Source: Luzula sylvatica (taxonomy: Eukaryota > Streptophyta > Magnoliopsida > Poales > Juncaceae). From it: a stretch of 64,000 nucleotides of DNA. The stretch covers positions 15,002,591 through 15,066,590 of the forward strand of contig OX326957.1 of assembly GCA_946800325.1 (NCBI GenBank), read 5' to 3'. Position numbers and translations under genes: made by a program. Below are positions 47,656-59,800 of the stretch, piece by piece. How positions within the stretch are numbered: the first letter of the stretch is position 1; each line of letters starts with the position of its first letter. Below the pieces are notes generated by a model, which was given only the letters and a program-made list of their open reading frames with translations, was not told the origin of the DNA and made no database searches.

Positions 47656-50571
47656 TCAATGAAATATTGATATATCCATTACTGTCTCAGGAGGCGGCGG
47701 CAGATCCTCCTGATCCCGTTCCGGTATGGTCCACCTTCCATGCCAGTTTCGTACCAGTCCTTTAAAAGCCGGCTGGAACCAGCAAGACGGTACCAAAGTC
47801 GTCTCTTTCAGCATACCAGACGATTTATTCACCAACGCCACGTCTCTCTTGGCGTCTTCTCGAAATTTATTCGACTCATCATTGCTGACGTGGCCATCAA
47901 CCAGATGAAGATACATTTCTAAATTGTGATACCCTAAAGCATTCCATTTCGGGTTTAGGTATGGGGAGGAGTCGACTTCTACGCGGAGCTCGTGACCGTA
48001 GTGTGTGTAGAGTGAGTGCCAAGAACGCGTGACTTCTTTTATTTTCTCGAGCTCCTTGTTGAAGAATACACCGGGTAGGCGCGGTACTAGATCGTGCTTC
48101 ACCACCACGCGAATCACCTGAATTGACACAATCATGAATAGATATATTCTTACTAATAAATAGTATGTTAATATTTTGTTATTGTGTCAAGATCTAATAA
48201 TCTAGTCAACTAAATATATAATCGGCAGCTTTTCATTGTTAATAATTTGTGCCAGCTTGTCATTAGTTGTTTAAAGCTCTTTCTTTAAATTTTTAATCAA
48301 CTAAATTAATTAAGTCATAAATTCTAACTGAAAGAATTATTTCATTACATTACATGTCATCTTTGAAATAGAATGATGCAAGTCAACATAATTAATAAAT
48401 TTCAAGGTCATGAATATTTAGAACACCATGTTATAACACTTACGACATCTCTAAACAAGTTGTAGCTAAACTAAGAAGAATATATACTTCTAAAAGTATA
48501 AACAACAAACAAAATAAAATAGTACCTTTACATTACGCGCTTCGAGTTTGTCGCAAAATAGTTTGTTACCGACACGTGGGCCACCAAAGGTGAAAATGCT
48601 GACTTGGAGGTCTTCGAACTCTTGAATCACATCGTAAGCCGTTAAAAATGCTAACGCACTGCCGAGACTGTGGCCTACCAGTGTCAAACAAACCTCCTCT
48701 CCTTTGTTTCTGAAATGAGGGATTAATCGTCTTAATTCCTCGAGGACTTGTTCTTGTGCACTCGTTTGATTGTATTTTGCGTCTTTGCTCTTCGACGTGT
48801 AAATGCCATAGAATCCATGCTCCACCTTTTTTGTTTAAGTTCATTGATATGTAATGAAGTTATTTGTTAGGGTATGATTATGTGAATTAGTTAGAAATAT
48901 GGATCATTATGAACAAAGAATTAATACACAACTGTAAGGGCATTTTGGACTAATTCTCTCGTGTGAAGATGTTGAGTTTTTCTTTTCTGTTACTTGTTAT
49001 TGAGAAAAGAAAGACTTGATCAATTTTATTTTATTCTATGGTTTTATTTGGTGACAGACAATTTGAGCTCTAAGTTAATTGAAAAGAATATTTTATATGG
49101 AAACTATTGCTTCAAAACTAAGAAAAGAGGTTTGATATAAAGATTATGTCAAAGTACTTTATAGTTTATATATACATTTCAAGTTTAGTATAGTTTGATA
49201 TTAACTTTTCTGCTATGTCAAGGTCATTTATAAAGTTTGACATGTCAAGATCATTTTTGAAGTTTGATATGTCAAGATCAATTTATAAAGTTCGATATTA
49301 AATTTTTTGATATGTCAAGATTGAGCACAAAAACGATTGGAAAAGATAGACAGGTTAAAAAATAACAATCCTTAGTTACCATTTTATCTAGCTTAACAAA
49401 AATACCATTAATATGTATCTGGCTTTAATTATTAACTTTTCTAATTTACCATTTAAAAAAAATATATAGTGCAAAGACTTTGAACATATTTACTGAATTT
49501 GCACTAAAAAATTACAATCTTCTAAATTATTTCTTGATTGAATGGAAAGTGTCCTGAATTAGCACTCAAAAAATACAATCTTCTATATTATTTCTAGATT
49601 GAATGGATAAGTGTGTCAATGAAAATTAAATTGAGGATCTATAACTTACCATGTCATGTGTAGAACTATTTGATATTTGGACTCATTGACAATTGTTTAT
49701 ATGATTTCAATAAAAACAATTTTTTGCTACAACCAAAAGAACCAAACTACCTAAAACCGTGCTAACCGTGCTAAAGTTCTTTAGACCGGTTTTAGAAATC
49801 GGTTGGTAAATTTTACACCTGTTAAAATCGTGCTTAAGTGCGATTTTGAAATTTCAACCGAAAAATCTAACACAGGTTTACAAAACTGGTCTTACATTTT
49901 TTTTAATTTTCGATTTTTTTTTTAAATCTACCAGTTGATTGAAGTTCATACCTTTATACCGTCACCAAGATGCTCGAGCCGGAGCTCCGTATCCTTGAGC
50001 CACTCGTCAGGAGCGATGGTGCCTCGCCAGGCCACCAACAAGTCGCGACAACCAATTCTCTTCGACTCATTATCACCACTCACCGCCACATAGCCCATCC
50101 AGTTCGAGTCATAATTCCACGCATCAGGATGGTACGCCTTCTCTATCCAACGTGGCAAGTTCAAATGTGACATGGCATATAAGTATTTTGTCGCGATGTA
50201 TCCATTCCTAAAGAACATAAAAGTATGTTAGAAGAAGTCCACACAATAATATTTTTCATCATTGTTCTCTCCAACCTTTTGATACCGAGCTTATCGAACA
50301 TTCGATCTATGCCGTATAAACCACTACCGCAAAATTTCGAGTACGAGTTGAAATCGAAGCCATCATAAGTTGCTTGCACAAACTCTCCGTACTTTATAAT
50401 CTCACGACGTATATTATCGTCTAAGGGGTCGAGATACGGACTCGGGTCATCGGTTCCGTGAAGAACGGACTTGAAAGATGAGACATCTGGTCTCGGGGCT
50501 TGAGCCTGTGTTTCGAGGAGTCCTGCCATGGCGAGGTAGTGCTCGGGGTTGTGAGGAGATTCTTCGGCCAT
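47656..50571 (-). CDS. DAD1-like phospholipase A1, short N-terminus
   Basis: Exons 50571-50276, 50207-49952, 48825-48526 and 48117-47656 join in frame to 437 codons with GT-AG introns. The protein is a lipase_3 family acyl hydrolase closely related to the one at 33459: DPLDDNIRREIIKYGE, WMGYVAVSGD, WRGT, GHSLGS (Ser237), PRVGN, KHDLVPRLPG (Asp293) and the HNLEMYLHLVDG histidine block. The start is the first ATG of the frame, at 50571; the codons upstream lack one. Only about 45 residues precede the family core, against about 100 in the other gene, so a plastid transit peptide is less evident and the protein may act in the cytosol. Its third intron lies before VIRVVVKHD, while the other gene has it after PKTPG. 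Intron 2 is 1.1 kb and repeat-bearing. Confidence 0.92.
48826..49951 (-). other. Large intron of lipase gene 2
   Basis: AT-rich, 1126 bp. At about 49205-49325 a TATGTCAAGRTCATTTATAA-like unit of roughly 35 bp is repeated three to four times. No nested gene is seen. Confidence 0.75.
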
Positions 50572-51053
50572 ATTATCGAGAGAGTTTTGGTGGCGAAGAA
50601 TGTTTGTGGTTGTAAGACCAAGGACTTGGTATAGCAAGGTTTATATTTGAAAGTTGAAACAACATATAACTTTTAATAAAAACAAAATATATTTGTAACA
50701 TATGAACATGGAATAGTTCCAAGTCAAATACTGGTTTAATATCACATATAAACCAGATCATAGTGAACTTTATAATCCTTAATTCCTTATTCCAATAAAT
50801 AATCTTCCAAGTGGATGAAATTAATAATGCAAGTGCATTGCATTCATTTCGTAAGAAGCGTATTGTACTAAACCTTCAATTCCAATTCAACAATTCGAAC
50901 CGAACAGCTTACGAATATTTCAAAATTAATCGTGAATTTTATATACTCGAGCAAATTTCCTATAACAAATCAAATGAATCCCAATATTTTAATCGTCAAT
51001 CGCACTCCTAAACCCTCCTAAACAGGGGCAAAAATGGAATTACGGTCACGAGA
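50572..51053 (-). promoter_or_regulatory. Spacer between GALT gene end and lipase 2 start
   Basis: About 480 bp separates the stop of the upstream galactosyltransferase gene from the lipase ATG on the same strand. It must hold the 3' UTR of one and the promoter/leader of the other. No clear TATA box was fixed. Confidence 0.45.
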
Positions 51054-53690
51054 TCATCTATAGCTGCAACACTGCGGCCTTCCGCGTTGCAAATGCTCCC
51101 AAAGACAAATCATTTGTCTCGGAGATTGATAATGCGCCGTGAAATAATTATCGACGCAACCGTATTGACAAAATTTCCAGCTGTGTAAATACTCCACTCC
51201 TAACGATGACGTGGCGTTGAATTCCTCCACCCACATTCCCATGCTCACATCCTCCATCTTAAACAACTACACAACCATACAAACAATAGTGGTATTTACG
51301 ATATTTCTTATGTTTTGTAAAATAATTAAAATATTACTACTCACTCTTAGAGAATTATTGGTATGTTGAAAAACAATATTTTTGGCAATTTCGCTCGAAA
51401 TTATGTATCCCGGTCCGTTTGCATAAGGTGGATATAATTCCTCCGGCCATTCCTTCAAAATACAAAAATTAATTAAAAATTTAACAAGGGTTTATTTGCA
51501 AAATAAATAAATACCTCATACGTGACAGACCATTTGCCACTTCTTAAAGGTCTATGCAAGAGATTTAAATTGCCCATATAAATGGGCCTATTTTGGCCCA
51601 TTTTATTAATTTCTTTCAACACCACGTCTACTCTAACAAACGTATCGTCGTCGCATTTCATCACATAATGAGCCTTTATATCTTTAACCTATATAAAAAG
51701 ATCACAAAATTTATTTTAATTAATTATTCATATTTTCGTAATTAATTAATTAATTAATTAACTCACTCCAGATTCGCAAATCGCAAAGGTTTTGAGAACG
51801 ACCAAATCGTAACGGTCCAAAAATGGAAGAATTACTATGTCATTAAAATATTCCGACTCTCTTTTCATCGCCGCATTTACTTCCTTCCTCGGACTCTACA
51901 AGGTTATATTCGAAATTTTAAATTCTACTTTTCTAAAAGGGTATATACGCAATTTTTCTAAAAAAAAAATTACCAAAGCGACGAAGAATCGAGCGACGGC
52001 ATTTCCGCGCAGAACATCGTCGTATTGAAACCATGTTTTTCGAATCGCCATTCGTTCTGCGAAATGATTCGTCGCGGAGAGAATCCCGATAAAAAGCTGA
52101 GTTGGCAATTGAGGAAGTGGGCGAGCCCGCCACTTTTCGTCTTTTTCTAAAACTTGTTGGAGAGAGAAACTCGGGTGGGTTAATGGCAATGACGTGGCAT
52201 ATACCGATTGGATATTCACGTCTCCCTTTACTACTAATCCCGTTGCCTCCTCTAATGTAAACCCCTATAAAAAAATTAATTATCAAATTTACCCATCAGA
52301 AAATAAATATATTATATCATTTTAACCTTTCAAAAATCTAAAAATAAATAGATTGTATTTTTTTTTATATTATGTAAGTTTTGAAAGAGTAATTATGATA
52401 TTTTGGGGTTTTAAAAGGGCAAATTTGTAATAAAAATGGAGTGTGTACTGTTCGATAAGGAAACGACGACACAAGGCGGCCACCAATGCTGATGTGGTAT
52501 CCTTCGACGCCAGCTTGGATGGTGAGAACGAACATTCTTTCTTCTGATAGAGGAAACGGCCACGTCATTTTCGGCTTTTTCGCTCGGCCAATGAACCGGT
52601 TAAGCCAGCTCGTCCCTTTCGAATCGTCAGACTCGTCAGAACCCTCGCCTTGCTCCCATTTCTCACACTTGGCAAATCCATCCACTTCAAAAGAAAAGAA
52701 AAGAAAAAACTGTGTTTTAAACATTTCCATTTTTGAATTACTAGATGGGGGAATAACACTTACCAGTATCTTCGGTATCTTTGGAAGGAGATCCACTACA
52801 CCGCATCGCTTTGCCCCAAGACATTCTGTAGCATGTGTTGTGTTCGATGACTGGTTGATCGCTCCAATCTCCTCGAATTCGAGGATTTAAATGGAGGATT
52901 TTTGGTGGTTCTTCTCCATCTACGGCTTTGAGTCCTTGCAATTCGATCACGAATTGGGAAACCATAACCGTGCCGTTGCCGTCTCGGGTTTTCGCCAGTT
53001 GAGGAACGAATTCCTCGTGAGCGTTTTTTGGCGTACCTGTTTGAGAAATTGGGAGTGGAAGTTTGAGATTTGAGTTTGGGAGTTTGAATTTGGAGATTTG
53101 GAGTTCGATTGAGTACCTATGACGGTGATTGAGGAACCAACGGTGAGGCCACAAGGTAAAAGAACGACTCTTTGCTCGTCTTTATCTTCTTCGTCTTCTT
53201 CTTCTCTATTCCACTCGACTGAAAGCGGACATGGAACCCTTTTTTGCTTTACCGGGTTCAAATCCGTTAACCCAGATAAGTTTCTGCTTGCACTGTATGT
53301 TACAGCTTCGTCCCATGCTTGGTGCCCTAACATCCATGCATCTTGAGCAATCCTGTCCAGTTCGGAGAAATTACCGGTTCTGGTCCAGCTTTTTGCTCGT
53401 GATCGTGCGTATTTTTGCAGAATTTCACCTGTTAGCCGCCCGTACCCATCAGGGCGCTTCTGAGCTGTGAATGGATTTTGTTGGTCTAGCTCTGCATTGA
53501 GGGTCTGATCATGGTGTATCAAGTGGGTTAGAGAAGAATGAGAAGAAGATGAAGTGGAGTAAGAGAAGAATTTATGAAGCTTAAAAGAGGTATATAGAAG
53601 GTATAAAGCTGCAGCTATAATAAGAAGAGTAGTTGGTGTTATGCGACGTTTCTTCCCCATTAGGGCTTCGCCACTCTTTGCTCTTTTCAT
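51054..53690 (-). CDS. Hydroxyproline O-galactosyltransferase (GALT2-6 type)
   Basis: Eight exons (53690-53117, 53036-52764, 52684-52449, 52264-51974, 51895-51767, 51688-51515, 51452-51345, 51266-51054) join in frame to 665 codons, the usual length for the family. The enzyme is a Golgi type II membrane protein that adds the first galactose to hydroxyproline of arabinogalactan proteins, from UDP-Gal. Seen: a basic N-terminus and one membrane segment (about residues 17-36), a galectin-type lectin domain (about 178-361, with [20 protein letters not shown] and [12 protein letters not shown]), and a GT31 galactosyltransferase domain from about 418 ([48 protein letters not shown] with DDD at 514-516, [31 protein letters not shown]). 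All motifs are intact. Which of the GALT2-6 paralogues it corresponds to is not resolved. Confidence 0.95.
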
Positions 53691-56090
53691 GGCGAAAGCT
53701 CGATTCTTTCTTCTTCTTCTTCTCCTTCTCCTTCTTGGACTGGAGTATGAAATGGACAGGAAGAAGGGGGGTTAAAAGCAAAATACAATTGATGGGGAAA
53801 CGTTGGTATTGGAAGACAAAAACTTAAATAATCAGTATTAATGGATTTAAGCAGAAGAAATGAGATTAATTACAAAATTGAATTTGGGGGTTATTTTAAA
53901 TTCAAGAAAATTGAATTTGGGGGGTTTTGATTTTTGTGAATTATGGAAATGCAGTTGGTTAAGATTTGGTATTGGGGTTTGGATTAGTAGAAATAATAGA
54001 ATAATGCAGTATTATTGATTGGGGGTCAAGAACTCATGCTGTTGTTACTGGTATCAGATTTGGAAATTAAGTCCTGATTTTTTTTGTTTGTATTTTATGT
54101 ATGTTTTTGTTTGTGTCCTTGTAAAATCACAAAATGTGATAAATTGTTATTATTTAAGGGAAGATTTCAAAAAAATCTCCTAATTTTTAATTCTTTACCT
54201 TTTTAATTCCTTGACAAACCTTCATAAGGTGGATTGAATTTTCTTTTACTTCCTGTTTGGATGAAAGATAAGTCAAGGATAACCTAACTTATCTTTTAAT
54301 TCTTTGCTAAACAAGCATGTAAATTATTTTGATAAAAAGATTAGCATAAAAATAAGGTATAAACTTATCTCATCTAAAAAAAATGAGAGATTAATCTTGA
54401 CTTTATTTCAATGTCATTACTTCATTTCTTCACCATCACCAGAGAACTCATATCTTCTAAAACATAAATTCTTTATTTTTTTTTCTATCAAAAAATCTTA
54501 GATCTTTCTTTTTAAATCATAATCTCCAAAAATAAATTAGATTAAAAAATTTATCATTTTGTTCTCTTTCATTTAATATCCCATTATAAAGGTACCAGGA
54601 AAACGTAACACAAATGGATCAAAAAATAAGATAAAAAAAAACTTGAAAATTCTTTATTTTTGTCCTAATATGGATTATTTTAATATAATAAATTCAAAAT
54701 GTTACTTTTTTTTCATTGAAGTTCTTTGTTTTCATATCTTGATTAAGAATTTTCTCATGAAGATTTGTTTTTTTTCTTCAATTTTTTTAATGGACGCATT
54801 TGTCTTTCTCTGCTAATATAGATATTTTCTCTTTCCTTTAAGTTTTACTAATCCAATTATAGTTGCATGTCAAATATTTTGTTACAAATTCAACAGTAGA
54901 TCATCTCCAATTAATTAATTAAGCATAATGTCATTTTGTTACAGCATCACATGTTTCATGAAAAAAGAACGGTGATAAGAATTGCATAGTACTTTAACAA
55001 ATCATATTAAGATATCATTAATCAAATTAATTTAACAAATTATTTTATGACACTACCATTAATGAAATTAATTTAACAATCATGTCAATCTCAATAGATG
55101 GACTAAACTACTATATTTTGAAAGGGAATACTTTTTCTGAAAGGCCAAAATTATTCTAGTTTTTGCTTTGAAACTCAACATATGTGTGTCAAAATCATGT
55201 TTGAACCTTCTTAATTAATAAACAGTTAGGCTTGAGAAACATAAACTTTTGTTTATGATACATGTGTTTATTTATGAAACGATAATTAGGCATGGAAAAC
55301 AATAAGAGTTCATCGCGAGTTCATTGTTTATAAAATATTAAACAGAGATCCATAACGATAATGACATATTTCTTAATATGTCCGAGAAATCATTCGAAAC
55401 TGAATTTGTTGATAATATTGATGAGAAATTAACTGAAGAAAAAGCACGTGTTGGAGAAGTTTTTCGAAACACTATCACAAATATTGTGTGGAATGAACAT
55501 CAAGATCGTCGTGATCATAAAATCTAGACCTTGTATTATCGTGATAGATTAAAGATTTGCTTGTGAAATGTTATTACATGTTTATTAATTAGATCAAACA
55601 TGAACTATTATTTTTTGTTAAATCTTATCCATGTTTTATTTTGAATGTTTAATATATTTATTTTATTAAAACTTTATAATATTCTGAATCTTATAATTTC
55701 AACATCTAAAAGATTACAAGGGCATTTGAGTCATGTGTATTATAATTTGTTTGAATATTTTTCAACATTGTACCCTCACATTTCACATTTTATTTTATTT
55801 TATTTTATAAACTATTTTAGTTATTTTTATTGATTTTTTCGAAAAAAAATAAAACAGCCATGATGGCTTGAAACAGAAATCAGAAAGTAATTAAATAATA
55901 AATAGAGAAATGATTCTTCATGTCAGGAAATTGCACCTCCCCGTTGCGCGCCCCTCACCTTTCTTCCTTTACGACGACTGTGTCCTTGATCCAAAGAGAA
56001 GGAACGTTTTTTATTCTTCTTTGAGTCGAGAAGTGGTGAAGAAAAGCCACCCATATGTGGAGCTGGGGACCTGAACTTACTTCTTACCTT
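53691..56090. other. AT-rich intergenic DNA
   Basis: The first 100 bases hold the GALT leader with a TTC-rich run. Beyond that only T-rich and A-rich DNA is seen, apart from the small ORF at 55378. Confidence 0.55.
55378..55527 (+). other. Small ORF, 49 codons, possibly a transposase tail
   Basis: ATG to TAG with coding-like composition, opening MSEKSFETEF and ending WNEHQDRRDHKI. The pattern FRNTITNIVWNE vaguely resembles the C-terminal LRDxIAxxMW tail of PIF/Harbinger nucleases. No other part of such a gene is seen nearby, so this is weak. Confidence 0.25.
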
Positions 56091-57085
56091 TAGCACTTGT
56101 CAGCGGCTTGTGCAATCTTCTTGTCACATTTTCGAGAAAAGTCAATCGCTAGTGCCAGTTCAAAAGTCGCATTTCTCTTTTTGCCATTCATCTCTCTCGT
56201 AATCAATTTTCGTGCTTTCCCCGATCAAGATGGAAGTTCTCGTACTTTATCGACAAACTACACGTATTCCATATGCCTCGTCAATGCTTTGCTTTTCGAC
56301 TTCAAGCACTAGCTAAACCTTTGCTTGGAACAGACCCCTCTCACATTCTCAAGCAATTGATTCAGGTCATCAGCTACTGATACAATGAGTGACTGTGACG
56401 TGGTTGATTCCTTCTATTTGTCTATGGTCTCAACATTAATAGTCTCTTGGGCAGTGCATATTATCATATTGGTGCGTTGATCCATGCAAAGTAACAAGTA
56501 GAAGGAATGCCAGACTTGCTTTCTTAAGAAATCCATGCCAAGTAGAAGGATTTTCACAGTTGGTTTCGTAAGGAATGTGAGACTTCCAGGAATGATACGG
56601 GTGAGAACGGTGAATTGATTGTGTCTTCTCGTTCATGCGCGCGGTTTTCTAACTTGGAAAGGAAAGGAAGTGTTCGTCAGGATTCGACATGGAGCGTCAC
56701 CTGGCATTTTTTATATATACAAAAAATATTGTTTTGCTATTTTGGCCTTCAAACGCGCATCACAACTAAATCAGATCTTTTATACATTCTTAGATGTATC
56801 ATATAAATTTTTAGATGTATGTTATACGATTTTACATGTACATTTGAGAGTATGTTATATCTTATATATTGTATATGATGATATCTAAATGTAATTCCTA
56901 CTAATGAAATTTGTTGAGCAATGATATAGATAAATGAAGAAACAAAAAAAACAATAACACGATAAACAATAAAAAACTAGACAAGAGTCCAAATAGACAT
57001 ACGAAATCCAAAATGACATCACAACTTAGGAAAACACTCCATACACAATCATAAGTCGCTGAGTACACAATAGTTCTTAAAACAT
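56091..57085. other. Decayed sequence of higher GC, unassigned
   Basis: 56090-56700 has a more balanced composition than its surroundings and looks like old coding or transposon sequence, but no domain can be named in either strand. A 25-base-scale word (CCATGC...AAGTAGAAGGA) occurs twice near 56480-56550. Confidence 0.35.
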
Positions 57086-57460
57086 GTTTTTTTCGTGACA
57101 CTAAACGTTCGAACGGTATTTCTCACTGTTCGAACGAAACATAAAAGCAATAACTTTCCATAAGCAAAACTCAAAAAACATTGTCCGTTTGAACGAAACT
57201 ACATATAATACTTTTACATTAACCGTTCCTGATTTTCAGCCAATCTAGCTATTGGCAAATTAAAAAAATTGTAATTACGTCATTCTTTCGAATGGCAAAA
57301 CTTTGCTTTCGGACGAAACTTAATTTGTTTCTAAATAAACCCTATATCTCCCTCACTGTAAATAGGAAGGCACCTCAAATTAATTTCTCACCATTTTTCG
57401 AAGAAATTTTCGAGCACACAAAACTCTTTTGTCACCTCGCCTCTTTGAGTGGGTATTAAG
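57086..57460 (+). repeat. LTR-like repeat copy 2 with CGTTCGAACG-type words
   Basis: CGTTCGAACGG, TGTTCGAACGAAAC, CGTTTGAACGAAAC and TTTCGGACGAAAC occur before a TATA-like TGTAAATAGG (about 57356). CCTGATTTTCAGCCAATCTAG near 57228 matches a diverged counterpart near 42440, so both are members of one dispersed family. Confidence 0.5.
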
Positions 57461-58482
57461 CGCTTATTAGCCATATTATTATAGGATATGCTACAAATTT
57501 TAATAAAAAAAATCTAAAACTTACTTATTTAAAATAAATGAATAAATAGAGTTTATATACTAAAACACAAATTATGTTATGCTATTATACTATAGTAGTA
57601 GAAAATATGGAGTTTTAACAAGAATCTGACATGTGTCATTTTTTATTTAAATAGTATAATTTTAACTTGACGTTAATTTATTTTGAGTGATGCTTCGTTA
57701 AAATATTAGTTTTCACCGTAAATTTGATAATCACGTGAACAAATCAAGACAAGTAAACATCATTATGCTCAAAACGTTTTTCACTATGCTCTAATAAAAG
57801 AGAAGATAAAAATTTCACTCTTTCGCATCAAATGATTATTTGCAGATTTTTTTACAAAAAAATTACTTCTTTGAACATTTAAAACTTACTATTTTCTTTT
57901 ACTTTTTAGATAATCTAAGCACCTCCTAAATATGATATAATAATTATGAACTCCACTCCACACAAATTCAACTTAAAAGGATAGTATTAGTACTTTTTTG
58001 GGATCAAAATATCCGTTAAGAATAGCTCTAATTTTTGTTATTATTATTAAAGATATTATTTTTCCAATAGTATTACTATTTATGTATTGTTTAAGAAATT
58101 CCCCTAAATATTTTTAAATTAGACTAAAGCAAAAAAAATCAAAACGACAATATGTGCAATATCCATATAATTTTATATTATGTATAAATAAAAGGTAATA
58201 TATTATAATTAGAGCTATTTTGTTTGTTAACTTTTAAAAAAAATAAAACTAATCACTGTTTTGTTATATTATTTCCAATAACATTGTAAAATTAAAAATA
58301 AAATTCTCATTTACAATCTTACAAAGCATGCAAATATATTTACAACACAACAATTATCACATCTATAAATATAGTTGATTAATGAAAATTATGATTTTAA
58401 TATATGTTTATATGTGCAATATTTCACGTTCATCTTTACAAAAACCAAAATAACCATGAAAAAAAATTCATGACAAATAAAT
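57461..58482. other. AT-rich DNA with Helitron-like 5' end remnants
   Basis: 57585-57660 (TATACTATAGTAGTAGAAAA, then ATATGGAGTTTTAAC) resembles 59518-59600. No gene. Confidence 0.4.
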
Positions 58483-59217
58483 TCTATCTTATATATAAAG
58501 TTGCAAGAATTCTTGCATTTTTAGAGCTCCACGTCACCAGGGACCTTTGTGTAAAAAAAATATTTTTTAATTTACATTTTGGTCTTTTTAATTTTTATTT
58601 TGGTCCTTTTTAGTTTAAGAAATTACATTTTGGTCCTTTTTAATTATATTTTGGTCCTTTTTTATTTACTTTAGGTCCTTTTTTACATTTTTGAATTTAT
58701 ATTTTGGTCCTTTTTATTTTTAATTTACATTTTGGTCCTTTTTATTAACATTTTGGTCCTTTTTATTTACTTTTTGGTCCTTTTTTACATTTCAATTTAC
58801 ATTTTGGTCCTTTTTTGTTTTAATTTATATTTCGATCCTTTTTATTTACATTTTGGTCCTTTTTATTTACTTTTCGATCTTTTTTTACATTTTGATCATT
58901 TTTTCTTATTTCACATTTTGGTCATTTTTTACATTTGGTCTTTGTTTCCTATTTTACATACATATTAAAATTTGCGAATATGTCCTGATTATATTAATCA
59001 ATTTTAGAAGCACATGAACAAATGATATTTATACAAATTATATTAGAAAATAATATCCGTGATAGACTAATTTTATGAACCTTATGCATCTATTGACATC
59101 ATGATATTTGCAAATATGTCATGATTAGATTAATTTAGTTCAAACGAATGTGCTTTGATTCTATTTAAATAATTATATAAAAAAACATCCCGCGCAATTG
59201 CGCGGGGATAAAGCTAG
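58483..59217 (+). mobile_element. Non-autonomous Helitron
   Basis: The 5' end TCTATCTTATATATAAAG fits the plant Helitron TC start. The 3' end is an 18-bp perfect palindrome CCCGCGCAATTGCGCGGG (59189-59206), seven bases, then CTAG (59214-59217) and a T, the CTRR/T signature. No Rep/Hel coding sequence is present; the interior is mostly a T-rich minisatellite. Confidence 0.75.
58560..58950. repeat. Minisatellite of ACATTTTGGTCCTTTTT units
   Basis: About 17 imperfect units of roughly 18-24 bp. The hydrophobic ORF at 58732-58968 is a translation of this repeat. Confidence 0.92.
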
Positions 59218-59497
59218 TTATATAATAATTTGAACTATCTTCAGACATATATTCATGAAAAATGGTTTTCCTTGCATTTTTATAGTAAGGGATTATACAT
59301 TGTAAAATACTACATTTATCTTATAAAATAATATAACATATTTTTATTTTTATTTGTTATGTAAAAAATATATAACATAATTTAGTTTATAGTGACATTG
59401 TAAGATTAAAAAAAAATAAGTACCATGCATTTAATTATGTTCATATTCAAGTATAATAAAAAAAATATTACATGTTAAAAATTTATAAATTTTTATC

Positions 59498-59523
59498 CGA
59501 AGCAGAGCGAGGATACACACTAG
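59498..59523 (+). other. Second Helitron-like 3' end
   Basis: CCGAAGCAGAGCGAGG, a short spacer, then CTAG followed by T. The weak hairpin and CTAG resemble degraded Helitron termini. A third such end, CCGAAACGAAGTGAGG then CTAG, is at 60313-60341. Confidence 0.45.
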
Positions 59524-59699
59524 TTATAATACAGTAGTAAAAAATATGGAATTTTAACAATAATCTAACACTAGTTATACTATAGTTTTAACCAGAATCC
59601 GCCATAGTATAATATTTTTTATATCAATTAAGAGAGTTTTCATGTGATGACACGTCTATAATAATATACTACAAAAAAGATTAAAATTTATTTTCTATC

Positions 59700-59800
59700 A
59701 CAATCACTGCTTAGTGTAGTTGGTTGTTTACTGCGGTTACAATTTTACTCCAATCGGGTGATCCGGAGTATGAATCCGACACGGAGCAACCTTTTTTTTT
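59700..59800 (+). other. tRNA-like / SINE head remnant
   Basis: TAGTGTAGTTGG (about 59714) fits the Pol III A box at every informative position. AGTATGAATCC (about 59768) fits 8 of 11 positions of the B box GGTTCRANNCC. A run of nine T follows at 59791, a Pol III terminator. It does not fold as an intact tRNA, so a SINE head or tRNA relic is likely. Confidence 0.5.

Noticed and set aside
58732..58968. Hydrophobic ORF resembling a membrane protein
   Set aside because: It is the TTTTGGTCC minisatellite inside a Helitron read in one frame.
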